A DNA stretch of 64,000 nt from Bettongia penicillata ogilbyi (Eukaryota > Chordata > Mammalia > Diprotodontia > Potoroidae), in NCBI GenBank assembly GCA_023548195.1, contig JAJHZJ010000577.1:1046574-1110573 (forward strand), written 5' to 3'. Of the stretch, positions 43,876 to 56,149 are shown one piece after another. A model generated the notes under the pieces. That model searched no databases, was not told where the DNA came from, and worked only from the letters and a program-made list of their open reading frames with translations. Numbering within the stretch: position 1 is the stretch's first letter; every line of letters begins with the position of its first letter. The translations under genes were made by a program, and so were the position numbers.

Positions 43876-44204
43876 TGTTCTAGAGTTAAGATTATATGGT
43901 TACACATCATCCTTTAGAAATCTCTATGCTACTAGCCACTTTTTTAAATTTAGAGATCTCATCTTGCTTCGTAAAATATGAGTTCACAAGGACAAAAAGA
44001 CAATTTTATTTTGCTTCATTCCCTACCTCCTTGGAAGCCAAAGACTGCTTGTATATTAATAATTCATCTGCTATATTTGATGCTCATTTCTAATCTGATA
44101 TAGATTTCACTTCCATTTCAAAAAGGAGGTGAACTAGAAAAACTAAAGGCTTCCTAACAACTTTTCCTGCTATGTGTGTGTCATAAAGCTGAAAGGGAAA
44201 GAAG

Positions 44205-44462
44205 GAAATAAGGATCTGTCAAGTGTACACTATGTGCTTAGTGCTTACCAGGCACTGTTTAGCGCTTTACCAACATGACCTCATCAACCCTGGGAGACAG
44301 ATGCTATTATTGTCATTTATAATTGAGGAAACTGAGGCAGACAGAGCTTAATTGACTTGCCCAGGGTCACAAAAGTAGTAAGTATCAGAGGCCAAATTTA
44401 AACTCAAGTCTTTCTAACTCTAGGCCTAGGACTCCAACCCTTGTGCCACTGGCTGCTTCTCA
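44205..44462 (+). mobile_element. MIR/THER1-type CORE-SINE, near complete
   Basis: 'tacactatgtgcttagtgct', 'ggcactgtttagcgctttac', 'attgaggaaactgaggcaga', 'gacttgcccagggtcacaaa', 'tttctaactctaggcctagg' and 'gtgccactggctgcttc' in order. One of the best copies. Confidence 0.9.
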
Positions 44463-45700
44463 CAAAATAAGGCACTCACAACTATTTTTCTTCTCTCTAC
44501 TAAGAAATAAAGTTCTCATCCTGAGGCAAAACAGCCTGGCCCAACTGCTGTGAACAGTATGCATAGACTCTGGAGCCTCCATCATGGATAGAGTTAGGTT
44601 GGAGGCACACAAAATGATCAGGATAGTTTTGATGTCATGCCATATCAATTTTCTGCATCATTTAACTTGGGGGTGGAAAGGAACATATTAAGGTTTGGCA
44701 GAACCTGTTCATCAAGACTGTTAAACCTTTCCTGGGAAAACAAAGCATCAAGATACCATAATTATTTTGTTTTTTCCAGGTGACTGAATTTTTGCCCTGA
44801 GGTGGCCTTCATTTCTCTAAAGGCTATGTTTTAAAATTGAATTTTTTTTCTTCAAGAATCAACTTCCTTCTGAAAAACTGCAGCTTCATGAGACTTATTC
44901 CCATAGGTTAATGTGAAGCCAAAGCAAATATGGACAGAGATGATCTCCATACAAAATTCATGAAAAACAGCCACATCTTTTTCCATAAAAAAGTGAAAAA
45001 TAGTATGACAAAAAAGCTGCCAAGAATAAAGGTGTCACTTTTTGTTTTCATGCTGAAATTTCAACTAATAAAGAAGAGGGGAAAATGAAAGTAAGTTCAA
45101 TTATGGTTTAAATTTCTTAACAATGGCTTTTTCTCCTCATTTGAATTAATAAAATTTTAAAAATTCTGGAATTATGAGTTGAAATTTGACCGAAGTAGAT
45201 CATATAACTTTTCTGTTGCCAAATTAGTTTACTGTTTTTAAATACTACATTTTATTATTATTACAAACCTGATAAATATCAAGCAACTTGAACATTTCCC
45301 TATATGAAGAAAAGAAAACAGGACTACTATTATATATGCTATATACATATTAAACTCGGTAGCTCCAAATCTGCTGCACTTTTTTATGTCTGTTCTGAAC
45401 TTCCTTCTGCTTTCTTCTGTGTATCTTTAAAATTGATTTAGTTTTCCATTTTTTTCATTTCTTTATTTTTTCAGTACTAGTATCATTACACCTGTCCTTC
45501 CTCTATTCTACAAAAACATAAAATAAAATATCTCTCATTTAACAATTAAGTATGCTCATGCAAAATAAATTCACAAATTAGCCCTTCCTGAAAAATGTCA
45601 GGCTCATTCTGCACTTGTAGTTCAAAGCCTTTGGTCAAGGTGAGGCAGAGAGGAGATCGTGATTCATTATTAGTCTTATGAAAACATGATTGGTCAGTAT
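44463..45700. other. Intron, no recognised feature
   Basis: About 1.2 kb without readable repeats or exons, AT-rich from 45,120. Confidence 0.5.
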
Positions 45701-45705
45701 GATGA

Positions 45706-45730
45706 ACTCACACACACACACACACATATC
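45706..45730 (+). repeat. Short (CA)n
   Basis: About ten CA units next to an old L1 3' piece. Confidence 0.9.
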
Positions 45731-45814
45731 TTAAGTCTTACATTTTTTTCATCACACTGCTATTATCATTATGTAAAAGGTCTTGATTCTACTCACATCC
45801 AAGACCTCTCATGT

Positions 45815-45930
45815 TTCTGTCTTTTTCTCCTTTTCTTACTGTGTGACAATATTTCATTACACTTATATACCATAATTTGTTCAGCTGTCCTTTATTTGTG
45901 TGTGTCAATTCAGTTTTAAAGAAAAGTTCT
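45815..45930 (-). mobile_element. Old L1 3' fragment
   Basis: 'acaatatttcattacactta' and 'tataccataatttgttcagc' match the L1 3' block in inverted orientation. From 45,930 to 47,490 no confident feature is recognised. An open frame at 46,526-46,729 (-) is considered under rejected items. Confidence 0.55.
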
Positions 45931-47494
45931 TTCAAATGAACAATTTGGGTTTCTTCCCTAAAGAAAAAAGTAGACAACACCTTAAAAAAAACAAAACAAA
46001 ACATGAGACCATGAAAACAATAATGTATAAGCTATCTGTTATCATTAACATTTTAATTTTAAACGTACATCAATTTTTCTCTATGAATGGCTTATTTTGG
46101 CATGTTGTAATACAGTAAGAAGATGGATTCTCAAAGATTATGCCATCAGAGCACAAGTCTCAATAGGTACTGATAAGTTGGAAAGCCTTCAAGTTCAGGT
46201 TCAGTGACCATCTGCGTGTTCACAGTCCAAAGATTAGCAGAACTATACTTACAGAGTATTATTGCCAGGTGGTAATGTCATCCACCACATAGTGAATTTT
46301 TTTGGCCATCATAACTTAACAGGATAGTTTACTGAGGTAGAAAAAGGTCAGAATTCAGAAAAATGAAGGGTGACCTTGAAATAAAGGATTCAGTTTACTG
46401 TATAAAATACCCCTAGTATAATAGAAAAAGAGAAAATATTTGAGTTTCTCTTTACTTTAAAAAAAATTACTATAAAAGGTGCCAAATGAGATTTAAAGGA
46501 AAGATCTAATTTTTACTGTAGAATTTTAAAACAATAGCATATGGGAATAGTGTGGCATATAATAGTATATAGTAGCTACATAAGATACAGGAATCGTCAT
46601 CATACACCAGTTCCTAATGCAATGCCCAATCATGACCTTGACTGTCTGTCTAAAGCCCTTGTTCCAGCTCTTATATATTTTGAACCACTGGGCAGCATTG
46701 TTATAAACTAAAATGATTCTATCCACCAAAAGTATCTGGCTCTAAGAAGTCTTACCTTGCAGGTTTTGTGCTTCCCTGCCTCAACCCCAACCCTGATAGC
46801 TAATCAGTTGAGCCCAGAACTGAGCGGGGAAAAAGATCAAAGGTTGTGCTACACATTTTCTAATACCTTTAATAATACTGAACTATTCCCTGACACAAAA
46901 ATCTATCTCTTAACACCAACATTTTTTTTCCAATGATGCTATACTGCTCAAAATCTTGGCATACCACCATCTTTAAAGAACCAAAGTTCTGGAAAACAAA
47001 TATTACAGTGGAGAGACATTATGTATGTGTATGTATATGGCATGAGAAGGGGAAGGGAGAGGAGGAAGGGATAACATTTGTGCAAGTAGGCTACAGTATA
47101 TTTTCAATGAGGATGTGACCTGCAAAGGAGGTCTGTTCACGTAACAACAGCAGGGGATAACTTGAATGGTGTTGAGGTACACACAAAATGATTAAGGGGA
47201 AAAAAAGTTTTAGAGGAAAGGATTCCAATTAGTTTTGGAGGTCCTTTATGGAAAATCTGTAGGATAATGTGAACAAGAACTATAAAATGAGAAGGCCCTG
47301 ATAGGTTGCAATCCGTACTTATGCAAGGCATACCTTGTCATTTGTAATACCACAAATCTATTTAAGCCTTGGAACTTATTAAAGTTGGGAACAGCGGAAA
47401 GATCTTGAATAGGACCTGTGCCGTCATCATGTAATCAAACTCCTGGGGTAGAAAAACTTTCTACTCATCTGCATATGCAACTATTCTGTAACTT

Positions 47495-47850
47495 TTAGTC
47501 TCACAGAACTGTCTAGAGGCACTAATGAGGTAAAGAATTTGCTCAGGATCACCCAGTCAATCTGTGTCTGACATAGGACTAAAACTCAGGATTTCTAGGT
47601 TTGTGACTGGCTCCCTATGCATGCCACAACACTACTTCTCCAAGAAATATGTAATAAGAACACTCATTTATGCTTTAAAGTTTATGAAGCAAATTCTTCA
47701 TAACAATTCAGTGAAGAAGATACTGTAAGCAACTGAGGCTTATAGAATGGTCCCACAGTTAATAAGGAGAGAAACTGAAACTGGAATGCAGAGTCTAGGC
47801 CAAGGGTAGTGCTCTTTCTACTGTGCCATTCTTTCTCTGCATATATCAAA
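47495..47850 (+). mobile_element. Two decayed MIR-like SINEs
   Basis: 47,510-47,640 ('aggatcacccagtcaatctg', 'acataggactaaaactcagg', 'tccctatgcatgccacaaca'). 47,660-47,840 ('ctgtaagcaactgaggctta', 'ggccaagggtagtgctcttt', 'ctactgtgccattctttctc'). Confidence 0.7.
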
Positions 47851-47854
47851 AATA

Positions 47855-48645
47855 AAAGCTTAATTATGATTAATTTGAATAATATTTCACACACTTAAAC
47901 ATCTCAAAGCATTTGCAAAGAATGGTAATCAGCACACAGGAGATAATTAACTTGAAAATGCTTGAGAGAGAATTAAAATTCCAGTCCAGAGGCAACTTCA
48001 TTTTGTCTCATTTGGGTGGAATAAAAGATAATCCATTTTAAAAGGGTACATGGAAATCAAACTGTTTATGACCTACATAAATAGGGACGGAAAGTCATTT
48101 AAATTAGAAGACTTCTTCAATACTATGGTATTTTTATATCTGCCAAGAAAGCATGAAAAATGTTCAAAGAAAACACCAATATCTCAAATGTCTTAAAAAT
48201 CAAGATGACATGTTCTCTCCTTTCAGGATAAATGATCTGAATTTGTTCCTCAGATGGTAAAATGATGAATTGGCTACAAACTTAAGAAATGATATGAGAG
48301 AAGAACCAAACGGTCACATATTTATTAAACATAGTGGTAAGTTATGGATATCAAAATCACTTAGGTCAGGTTTTGTCTAAAACAGATTTCAGAAAATCAG
48401 AAAGCAAATGTAAAGTTGTACTTATAGATTTATAGATTTGTATGTACTAGGTAAACGTATTTTTCATTTTGAAAAATTAAAATATATTAGTAAGCTGTAT
48501 AGTGGAATAGTTTAATATGGACTCTGTGATTTGGAGTTAGGCCATACATGTGCATTCCCCCACCCCCCACCTTTGCTATTGAACTAGTCTTGAATCTAAT
48601 CTCTATCATATAAATAGTTATACTTTAGTTTTATCACCTACACAA
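47855..48645. other. Intron, no recognised feature
   Basis: AT-rich with no clear repeat. A C-rich run ('ccccaccccccac') occurs at 48,557. Confidence 0.5.
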
Positions 48646-48661
48646 GGCAGGGACATTCTGG

Positions 48662-48670
48662 GAAGATGGT
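48662..48670 (+). promoter_or_regulatory. YY1-like GAAGATGGT at L1 5' end
   Basis: AAGATGG core kept with the first base changed. About ten bases from the element start, as in other copies. Confidence 0.4.
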
Positions 48671-49109
48671 TGAGTAGGTCAGATTTTTTTTATTATAGTA
48701 TGTTATGTAAATAACTATTTTATTCCACAGATTAAAAATGAATAAGTATATTTATCACCTATAGAATATAAATGCCTATAGACCCATAGGGACAGTAGAA
48801 CTGAGTTCCTATAGCAGGGATCATAGAGGGTGTGGTCTTAGATTCTATTCCACTGTTGCTCGGACCCAAGCCCAAGTCAGGAACTTGTAGCTCAAGCCAA
48901 CAGAACAGTAATCAATTTGCTTTAGATCAGATAACTTTGAAAGCACCTACTGGTTACAACTCTTCAGTCTGAGCTGCCCCTGTGATACTGGAATACCATT
49001 CAGCGCCCCTAAGAGAGCAATAACAGGATAAGCCCAGACCTTTCCTCTAGAAGTACATTTAGTCTTGCCATAACTGAGAGTCTGGAATAAGGACAAAACA
49101 GACAAAAAC

Positions 49110-49847
49110 CATCTCATCATAAAAAGCTATCATGGTAACAGGGACACTTAAAACCTAGAAGTACAGAAGGGCTCCAAAACATCTACCAGCAAAGCTGCAA
49201 AGAAAAATACAACTTGGGCATAAATAAACTAGAATTCTCTGAAGAGATGAATCACAAATTTTTAAAAGTGTTTAAAAATGCAGTTTCTTTTAAATATATG
49301 AAATGTGTGCTAGACGAAAATGTTAGAAAAGAAATGAGATCTATGGAAGAAAGAATTGGAAAAGGAATTAATGATTTGCCACAAGACTTAAAAAATCTTG
49401 CTGAAACACCAAACTCTCTAAAAACTAGAATTGACCAAATAGAAGCCAATAACTCTGTGTTACCAAGAACTATCAAAAGAAAATCAAAAGACTGAAAAAA
49501 TAGAAAAGGTAAGGTGTCTATTTCATAGAAGAAACAACTGATCTATAAAACAGATCAAAATGAAAAAAAAAACCAAGAATCTTAAATTAACTGAAATCTA
49601 CAACCAAAAAAGAAAATAAGAACCTTAGACAACCCATTTCAAGATATCATAAAAGATATTTGCCCAAATTAGAAATAAAAATGATATACTGATCGCTTCC
49701 TGAAACTCCCAAATAAAAGCTCTCAGAAATTTTCTAGTCAAAATCCAAAGCTACCAAGTCAAAGAAAAGTACTTGAATTCCTTCAAGTACTGAGGAACCG
49801 CTGTCAGTATCACACACAATTTAGCACCCTCCACTATGAAGGAATAG
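49110..49847 (+). pseudogene. L1 ORF1p, degenerate
   Basis: Longest open part is 49,214-49,495, with LEFSEEMNHKFLKVFKNAVS, RSMEERIGKGINDLPQDLK and LKTRIDQIEANNSV. This is a coiled-coil region of ORF1p with the typical 'IDQIEANNS' end before the RRM. The C-terminal part ('ccaaagctaccaagtcaaag', 'acacacaatttagcaccctc') ends at TAG 49,845-49,847. Frameshifts follow 49,495. It is more diverged from the other three ORF1 copies than they are from each other by eye. Confidence 0.75.
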
Positions 49848-51234
49848 AGAATTTGTAACATAATATTCCAGAAAGAAAAAGATAAAGGCTTCCAGTCAAG
49901 AATAATTTGTCCAAGAAAACTGATTTTACTGGATTTTTAATGAAATAGAGGACTTCCAAGCATACCTAATAAAAAGATTAGAGCTGTTCACAGAAGCTTT
50001 AGTGCAGACACAGGTGTTAGGAGAAAAAGAAAAGGGAAACACAAATGATCATAAGGGATTAAAGAAGGATAAATTGCTTAAATTTTACTATGGGTCGATA
50101 ATAAATGTGTCTATTCTGAATCATATCATCATTGCGGATCACAGAGAGAGTCTAATTAGACAGAAGTCCTGGGAGTAGTCCATTTCTCTGGATAATCTTA
50201 AAAGATGAATAGGGAGTGAGAAAGAGGAATGAACTGGGTGCCGGGAATAGGGAGGTTACATAAAGTGCACAAGCAGAAGTCTGTACAAACAAGGAGGAAG
50301 GCACGGGGCATTTGAAAACAACATGTTCACTTTCATCTGAATAGGTCAAAGGAAAAAGGAACACATACACAGTACAGAAATACATTTCACACAACAGGGA
50401 AATAGGGGAAGAGGGAGAAGGGAAAAGGGATAGTTAAAAGGGGAGTTTGATTAAGGGAGATCCTGTTCTAAACAAAATAAATATAAGGATGTCCAAAAAT
50501 AATAGAATTCTTTTTGAGATGGTAAAGAATGAAGCTCTGATAGGAGGCCATCAACTAGGGAATAGTGGAACAAGTTAAAATATATAAATGTCACAGAATA
50601 CAACCATGCTGCAAGAAAAGATAAAGGGATAGTTTCAGAAAAACCTAGGAAGTAAAACCTAGGAACTGATACTGAGTGACATGAAGAGAACCAGGAGGAA
50701 AAAAGGAATATATGTTTCTTGACTAAAATATTCTGGAAACTATTACTTTTGTCTCTTTAAAGGCTGTCAACAGAGAAAAGTTAATTAAAAAAATATTTCT
50801 TAAGATCACCTTTTGTCTTGCACAGTGAACCAGGAAGAGAGTCAAGGTCATAAATCATAAAGCCATAAGTAATAGAATGCTTTCTTATCCTTTTTTGGAG
50901 TTCCTACAAAGCCTAGGCAATGACAAGGGAAGAAAATGATGACACTGGCTTGTAGATCCCTTAACAAACTCCCAAGAAATAAAGGAAACAGAATGAGAAA
51001 AAAAAGTTATTCTTACTTATATTTATGCTAGAGAAAAAGTACTGCATAGAGAGTAGAAATCATGATCTCAACTTGAGACTAAACTTATCTTTATAATATT
51101 ATTTCCTCACCATAGTATATCCTCAAGTTTAAGACATGTCACCTTCCTCTCTATCCCAGAGTTGATAAGAAAATAAGGAACAGGGCGAGCAATTGTGTTC
51201 CAGTGTTAAATTTTTGCCACACTTTTTGCAAAAA

Positions 51235-51445
51235 GAATCATAAATCTTTGGGGCTGGAAGGAATCTCAAAGATTATTGTCTGACCCCTTCATTTTATATT
51301 TGAGGAAACTAAGGTCTGGAGAGACAAAACGACTTTTCCAACATCACACCATGGGAAAGAAATGGCAATAATCTAGATCAATTCCAAATTCAGTGTCGCA
51401 TTCAGTATGCCACACTACATCCACCTGCAACCACCCTGTATGGCT
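51235..51445 (+). mobile_element. MIR-like SINE
   Basis: 'atctttggggctggaaggaa', 'gaccccttcattttatattt', 'gaggaaactaaggtctggag' and 'cattcagtatgccacactac' in order. 50,770-51,235 has no recognised feature. Confidence 0.75.
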
Positions 51446-51914
51446 ATGAGGAAATCAAATACATAGCATCAATATCCTGTCTTGAAAGGACCTTGCCATG
51501 AGCAAAGAGCACTCTCCTGCTAGAAATAAAAATGTTGATCTTTTAAAGAGAATCCAGGAGGAAGATTCTGTATAAAAGTTAAGTCCTAATATTATATCCA
51601 CTACTATATGTTGAACTGGTCAGAAGTCATTTTTATAAAGATGAATAATATCTTAGAACAGAAATGCTGGCCTAAGGTCATTCAACACATACTTTAACCT
51701 TTTTTGAAGAGAAAGAGAAACAAAAGAATTAAGGAACTTTAAAAACTGGGGAAATTTAGGATTAGCCCCTTCTCTCCCAAGAGTAACATTCCCTATATTT
51801 CTGCACTCTTTCAGTTTGGTCACAGTGGCTTGTTTTGGTGTCAAGCCTAAGAAGCAAATGCGACATATTTGCAAAACAGTCTCATATTATAGAAAAAAAA
51901 AAGGTTATATTACC

Positions 51915-53060
51915 AGTTAATCAATCAAGAAACATGGGTTAAACATTTCTTGCTAGGTCCTGGGGTGAAAAAGTCCCTGTGCCTAAGGAGCGTATCTTCT
52001 AATAGAGGAAAACCACTTGTAGAAGTACACAATGTAAATAAAGTCATTCCAGGAATCTGTGGCTACAAGGGAGGAGGTCAGGCAAAAACCTCAAAGAGGA
52101 GGCTGCCGTTGAGCTGAACAGTGAATCAGGCAGAAATTCTATTTTGCATGAGTGAAGAGGAAGTGCAATTCAAGCTCAGAAAACTCAGGTCAGAGTTTTG
52201 GGACAGGGAAAATAATTTTGAGATTATAGCGATGATTCATTCAATAAATCATGATAAAGAGTGTTGTACGGGACATTCCAGAGGAATTTCCAGACAGGAA
52301 ATGACAAGACTTGAAGACTTATTAGGAATGGGAAGGGAGTGAGAGACAGTGAAAAAGTAGATGATTTGAGATTCCAAATGTGGGTGGCTAGAAAGAACAG
52401 CGCCCTCAGAGACAGGGAAGCTAGGAAGAAACATGGATCAGCAGAAGGGACAATTTGCTCTCTTTTTGCACACGTTCAATTTGGGATATATACAGGGTAT
52501 CAAGTGCCAAATGTTAACTAGGCAATTAGTAAAAATCTTGGAGCTCAAGGGAGAGACTAGGGTGGATACACAGATCTAGAAGTCATGTCTATAGCAATAA
52601 GTGAATCCTTAAGGGCTGAAAAGTGCCCTGAGATATACAGAATGTAGAGGGAGAAGAGAGAAGAGAGGGGAAGGAAAGGAGAGGGGAGAGGAGAGGAAGA
52701 CAGAAGAAAGGAAAGGGAAGAGAAGATAAGGGAGAAGAGGAGAGGGGAAGAGAGGAGAGAAGAGAGCACTGGACTGTTACCACTGTTCGGGGGCCACCAA
52801 GTGAGAATGAGAAGAAATGTGCAGATAGTTAGAGGAAAACTGGGAGAGCTGTGTTTCAAAAACTCAACAGCAGTATCCAATAGGAAATGATGATCAACAG
52901 TGGCAGATGACAGAGGTACGCCAAGAAGGGTCAGAGGCACTTAAGAAATTACCAGAACATTTGAAGAAAGCCTATCAGTTGGATTATGAGATCAGAAGCC
53001 TGAATGCAAAGGGCTGACAAAGTACAGGCACCAAGTGTTTTAAGAGTTTGCCTGTGACAG
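51915..53060 (+). mobile_element. Old LINE-like repeat (CR1/L3 type), split by a purine tract
   Basis: 'gtccctgtgcctaaggagcg', 'aggaggtcaggcaaaaacct', 'aagaacagcgccctcagaga', 'atatacagggtatcaagtgc', 'gagctcaagggagagactag', 'tagaagtcatgtctatagca' and 'gaccagaacatttgaagaaa'-type blocks follow a long repeat common in marsupial introns. Family name is uncertain. It is interrupted by a GA-rich tract at 52,640-52,770. Confidence 0.55.
52640..52772 (+). repeat. Purine (G/A) tract
   Basis: About 130 bp almost entirely of G and A in gagaggggaa-type units. Such tracts can form triplex (H-DNA) structures. Open frames on the opposite strand here (S/L/P-rich) are artefacts. Confidence 0.93.
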
Positions 53061-53129
53061 GTCTTAAATCCTAAGCAGTACCAAAGATAATAACATCTCC
53101 TTATCACTTCCAGGATCAATGACAAACTT

Positions 53130-53625
53130 TTTTTTTGGTGGCTGAAGCCCTTCCTAACCTCCCAACCCCTTTCAGTCCCCTGAACTTTATTCATACACAT
53201 TTGTGGGGATGAAGCCAGTGTTCCAGTAATACTGACTTCCGTGCTGTTTCCACATAAGGCATCCTGTCTCCTGGCTCCAGGCATTATAATTGGCTGTCCC
53301 CATACCTAGAAGTATCTCTCTCCTCTTCTAGGTGTCTTTCAAGTTTCAGATGAAACCTTACCTTCTTCAAAAAGTCTTCCCACATCCCCCTTAATGTTAG
53401 TGCTTCACTCTCTGATGCAACCTTGCAGTTTATATTAGATATATCTTGCTTGTACAAAGTTGTTTACATGTTACACGCCTCCACACAACACCTACACCAG
53501 TAGACTAGGAGCTCTTTGAAAGGAGGGATTATTTTTTTTTCCTTTCTCATCCCCAAAACTGAGCTCACTGGCTGGCACACAGTAGAAGTTAAACAAATGT
53601 GTACTGACTGATAGTTGAACATTTT
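53130..53625 (+). mobile_element. L2-type LINE, long 3' segment
   Basis: 'gtttcagatgaaaccttacc', 'ttcttcaaaaagtcttccca', 'caaagttgtttacatgttac', 'agactaggagctctttgaaa', 'actggctggcacacagtaga' and 'aaatgtgtactgactga' run in L2 3' order over about 350 bp. It is paired in structure with 57,790-58,125. Confidence 0.75.
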
Positions 53626-53629
53626 TAAA

Positions 53630-54925
53630 AGGTGAGTAAGTCATATTTTCCTCATGACGTACAATTTGTTTCAACCTACTGAGTTTTTAATGCATCTCTC
53701 AATCTTGCCTCTAGCCCTTGATATGGATTTTCTTTCATTTAGTAACTTCCTTTCGTTGAAACAATAATATCTTCAATATGATTTCTGTCCTCAGTGCAGG
53801 CAACTACTGGCACATCTCTTGGAAGTGTTATCCTGAAGCCAACTTCTTGAATTGCCATATTTCCAGACTAGATCATGGATATGCATGAGGTCCTGAACAC
53901 ATCAAGGACAAACTGTACTCTCCCCCCGACCCCAGATGACATAATTTATTGTTTGCACCTCTGGCTGGACTCCCTGTGTGTCTTTGGGAGTTGAACCAGT
54001 TAAAGAAAGGCACCAGTGAGTCTGAACCAAAATGAGAATCTATGCTGGACAAGCAGGTGATCATATCTTCATAGTCTAGCATTCCCCAAGAAAAAAAGAA
54101 TGCTGTTTTTGTCATCCTACTTATTCATATTCCTCCTTCCTTTCTTTTGCCTTCCTCTTCACCTTGAGAAGGTAGTGAATCCTTTCCTCACCCCTACTGC
54201 TCCCTCCCACCTCTCATGCTACTTCCATTTGGGAGGGGATTGCCTTTCATTCCTTCTCTTCTTGCTACAACTCATAAATATACAAGCTTCTATCTGGATT
54301 GTGAACTCTTTTGTATTTGGTATAGGAGTTCCACTCCTAATGAATGTTCAGTCCCCTTGTAATAAATCCACTTGCAAAGCATGTCTCATGGACTTGTGCA
54401 TTTTTTATTTTTCATATTTTTTTTGTAAATAGCAATAAGCTGATTTTTCTTCCCGGAAAATACACTAGATTTTCCCTGATCCTTTTGTACTGTCATGCAA
54501 CTAGTAGCATGAATTATCAAGACAGTTGCCTGGTATGACTGGTACAATCTACAGGCCTCAGAAAGAGCAAAGCTAACTGGTCTACCTGTGGCTGAAGCTT
54601 GATGACCTTGGCCTGGGGGGTGCTTTTCTCTAAACAAATTGAATTAAGCAGCCAATCGCGTTATTTATCTACCCAAAAGAAAGTGTCTTTTTTTTTTAAC
54701 TTCATGAGACAAAATCACTTAGCAAATCTCTGACTTTGGATTTGCAATGACATTTAATTCCCAGATTTCTTCACTGACAAAAGGGCTTGTTTTCCTCAAA
54801 CAATTACAAGCATTCAGTGGACCATACACCTGAAGCTCTACTTTATCTTAAAGCTCTATCAGTTGTTCTTGTTGTTTTCCATTTTGGGAAAATGCTGCAT
54901 TTATCACTTTGCTCAGAGGATCATC
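53630..54925. other. Intron, no recognised feature
   Basis: No repeat or exon recognised. Open frames near 54,100-54,640 on both strands have no family resemblance. Confidence 0.45.
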
Positions 54926-54929
54926 AGCC

Positions 54930-55120
54930 TTATAAGACATCTTATAAGACACCTAGTCTGATTTTCTCATTTTACAGATGAGGGAACTGGGTTTCAGTAA
55001 AATTAAGTGACTTGCCCATAGTAACACAAAATTAAGTCACAAAATACAGGTCTTGAACACAATACAAAGCAAGGATACATTCCACTATTCCATACTGCCT
55101 TCTGTCAAAATGCTTCTACC
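54930..55120 (+). mobile_element. MIR-like SINE
   Basis: 'ctagtctgattttctcattt', 'tacagatgagggaactgggt', 'agtgacttgcccatagtaac' and 'ccactattccatactgcctt' in order. It is preceded by a 13-bp near-tandem duplication (cttataagacatc, cttataagacacc). Confidence 0.8.
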
Positions 55121-55179
55121 TTGAGCTGAAATTACCTGTTAAATTTTTATATATTTAAATTTTTTACATTTTTGTACAT

Positions 55180-55410
55180 GTTTTTTCTTCTTTGAGAATA
55201 TAAGGGGCTCGTGGGCTGGTACTATTTCACTTTTGCCCTTTGTATACCCAAGCAAGTGTCATCAGAGCATCTGACTGCATGGTAATTGCTTAATAAACAT
55301 TTGTTAATGAAATCAAAAAATCATGTATTAATTAAGCACCTACTATGTTTGTGGCACTGTGTTACATGCTGACTAAAATTATACAGAATGAAACAATCCC
55401 TCCTCATGAG
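55180..55410 (+). mobile_element. L2-type 3' end followed by a MIR-like piece
   Basis: 55,195-55,310 ('aagcaagtgtcatcagagca', 'attgcttaataaacatttgt'). 55,322-55,405 ('attaattaagcacctactat', 'ttgtggcactgtgttacatg'). Confidence 0.65.
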
Positions 55411-55419
55411 AAACATATT

Positions 55420-55458
55420 CATACACATACACATACACATATATATATATATATATGG
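55420..55458 (+). repeat. (CATACA)n/(TA)n microsatellite
   Basis: 'catacacatacacatacaca' followed by a TA run. Confidence 0.9.
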
Positions 55459-55459
55459 G

Positions 55460-56148
55460 AGACGAGCATCATTGACTACTATATACTGAGAACTCACTTT
55501 GCTTAGCATTCTACTGGTCATGAGAAAAACTGATACAAGTTAACTTAGAAAAATATTAAAAACCTTTATTTTTTTCTATTTTTCTGTAAAAATGGTAGCT
55601 TGATCATAATTGAGACAGAGTGACATGTCAAGTGCTATCATTTCCATTTAACAGACTTAGAACCTAAGGAATAAAACATGAGGGAAGCACAGGAAAGCAA
55701 ATCTAGAACTCCGCACCTCCTCATTTGTGGCAATGGTTGTATAGCCAGTTCCCTCCAAATATAAACTGAAAGTAAAAATTGACTGAGTATCCCTGTCTCA
55801 TATAATCTATACCAATATACTTTAAGTTGCTACAGAAGTAAATTTTTCCTACCTTCTGATGTCTTTTCAAGTGAATAAAGGTCAAAACAGTCACTCTCTC
55901 CATTACTTTATCTGAAACAGCTGCTTTGACGGATGAGTAAGCAGCCTTGGTACCAAAAGTTCTTGCTAAAACTCAAAGGCAGTAAATAAAGATATTGGTG
56001 AAGATAGAAGAAATTATTCTTGTGTTCCCAGGAACACAAGAATTAAATCAATCAGGTTATATTTCTAAAGGTAGAAAATCCGGCCTGAATGGCAATTATT
56101 GTTCCTGGAAAAACCTGCTCCCATCCTTAAGAGGCTACTAAAATCATA
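55460..56148. other. Intron; contains a perfect hairpin
   Basis: No repeat or exon recognised apart from the inverted repeat at 56,016-56,043, listed separately. Confidence 0.5.
56016..56043. repeat. Perfect 13-bp inverted repeat with 2-nt loop
   Basis: ATTCTTGTGTTCC, loop CA, GGAACACAAGAAT. The arms are exact complements. It could extrude as a hairpin; no other transposon feature is seen beside it. Confidence 0.9.
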
Positions 56149-56149
56149 G

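Larger units (their letters stand above)
48650..50765 (+). mobile_element. L1 with 5' UTR, ORF1 and spacer joined to extreme 3' end
   Basis: Begins near 48,650 with 'attctgggaagatggttgag'. ORF1 runs from about 49,110 to 49,847 and spacer-like sequence from 49,850 to about 50,480 ('gaatagaggacttccaagca'-type, 'ttaaagaaggataaattgct'). It then jumps to the ORF2 C-terminal end ('ggaggccatcaactagggaa', 'tacaaccatgctgcaagaaa', 'gataccactgagtgacatga'-like). Endonuclease and reverse transcriptase sequence is absent, as in the 34,684 copy, but the junction point differs. Confidence 0.65.

Noticed and set aside
46526..46729. 67-residue minus-strand open frame with protein-like look (QWFKIYKSWNKGFRQTVK)
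   Set aside because: No family recognised, no splice signals or neighbouring homologous pieces, and length is within chance for AT-rich DNA. Possibly an old pseudogene piece but not supportable.
52557..52940. 127-residue minus-strand open frame with an SSPL-rich core
   Set aside because: The core is the translated purine tract at 52,640-52,772, hence low complexity, and the rest is old repeat.
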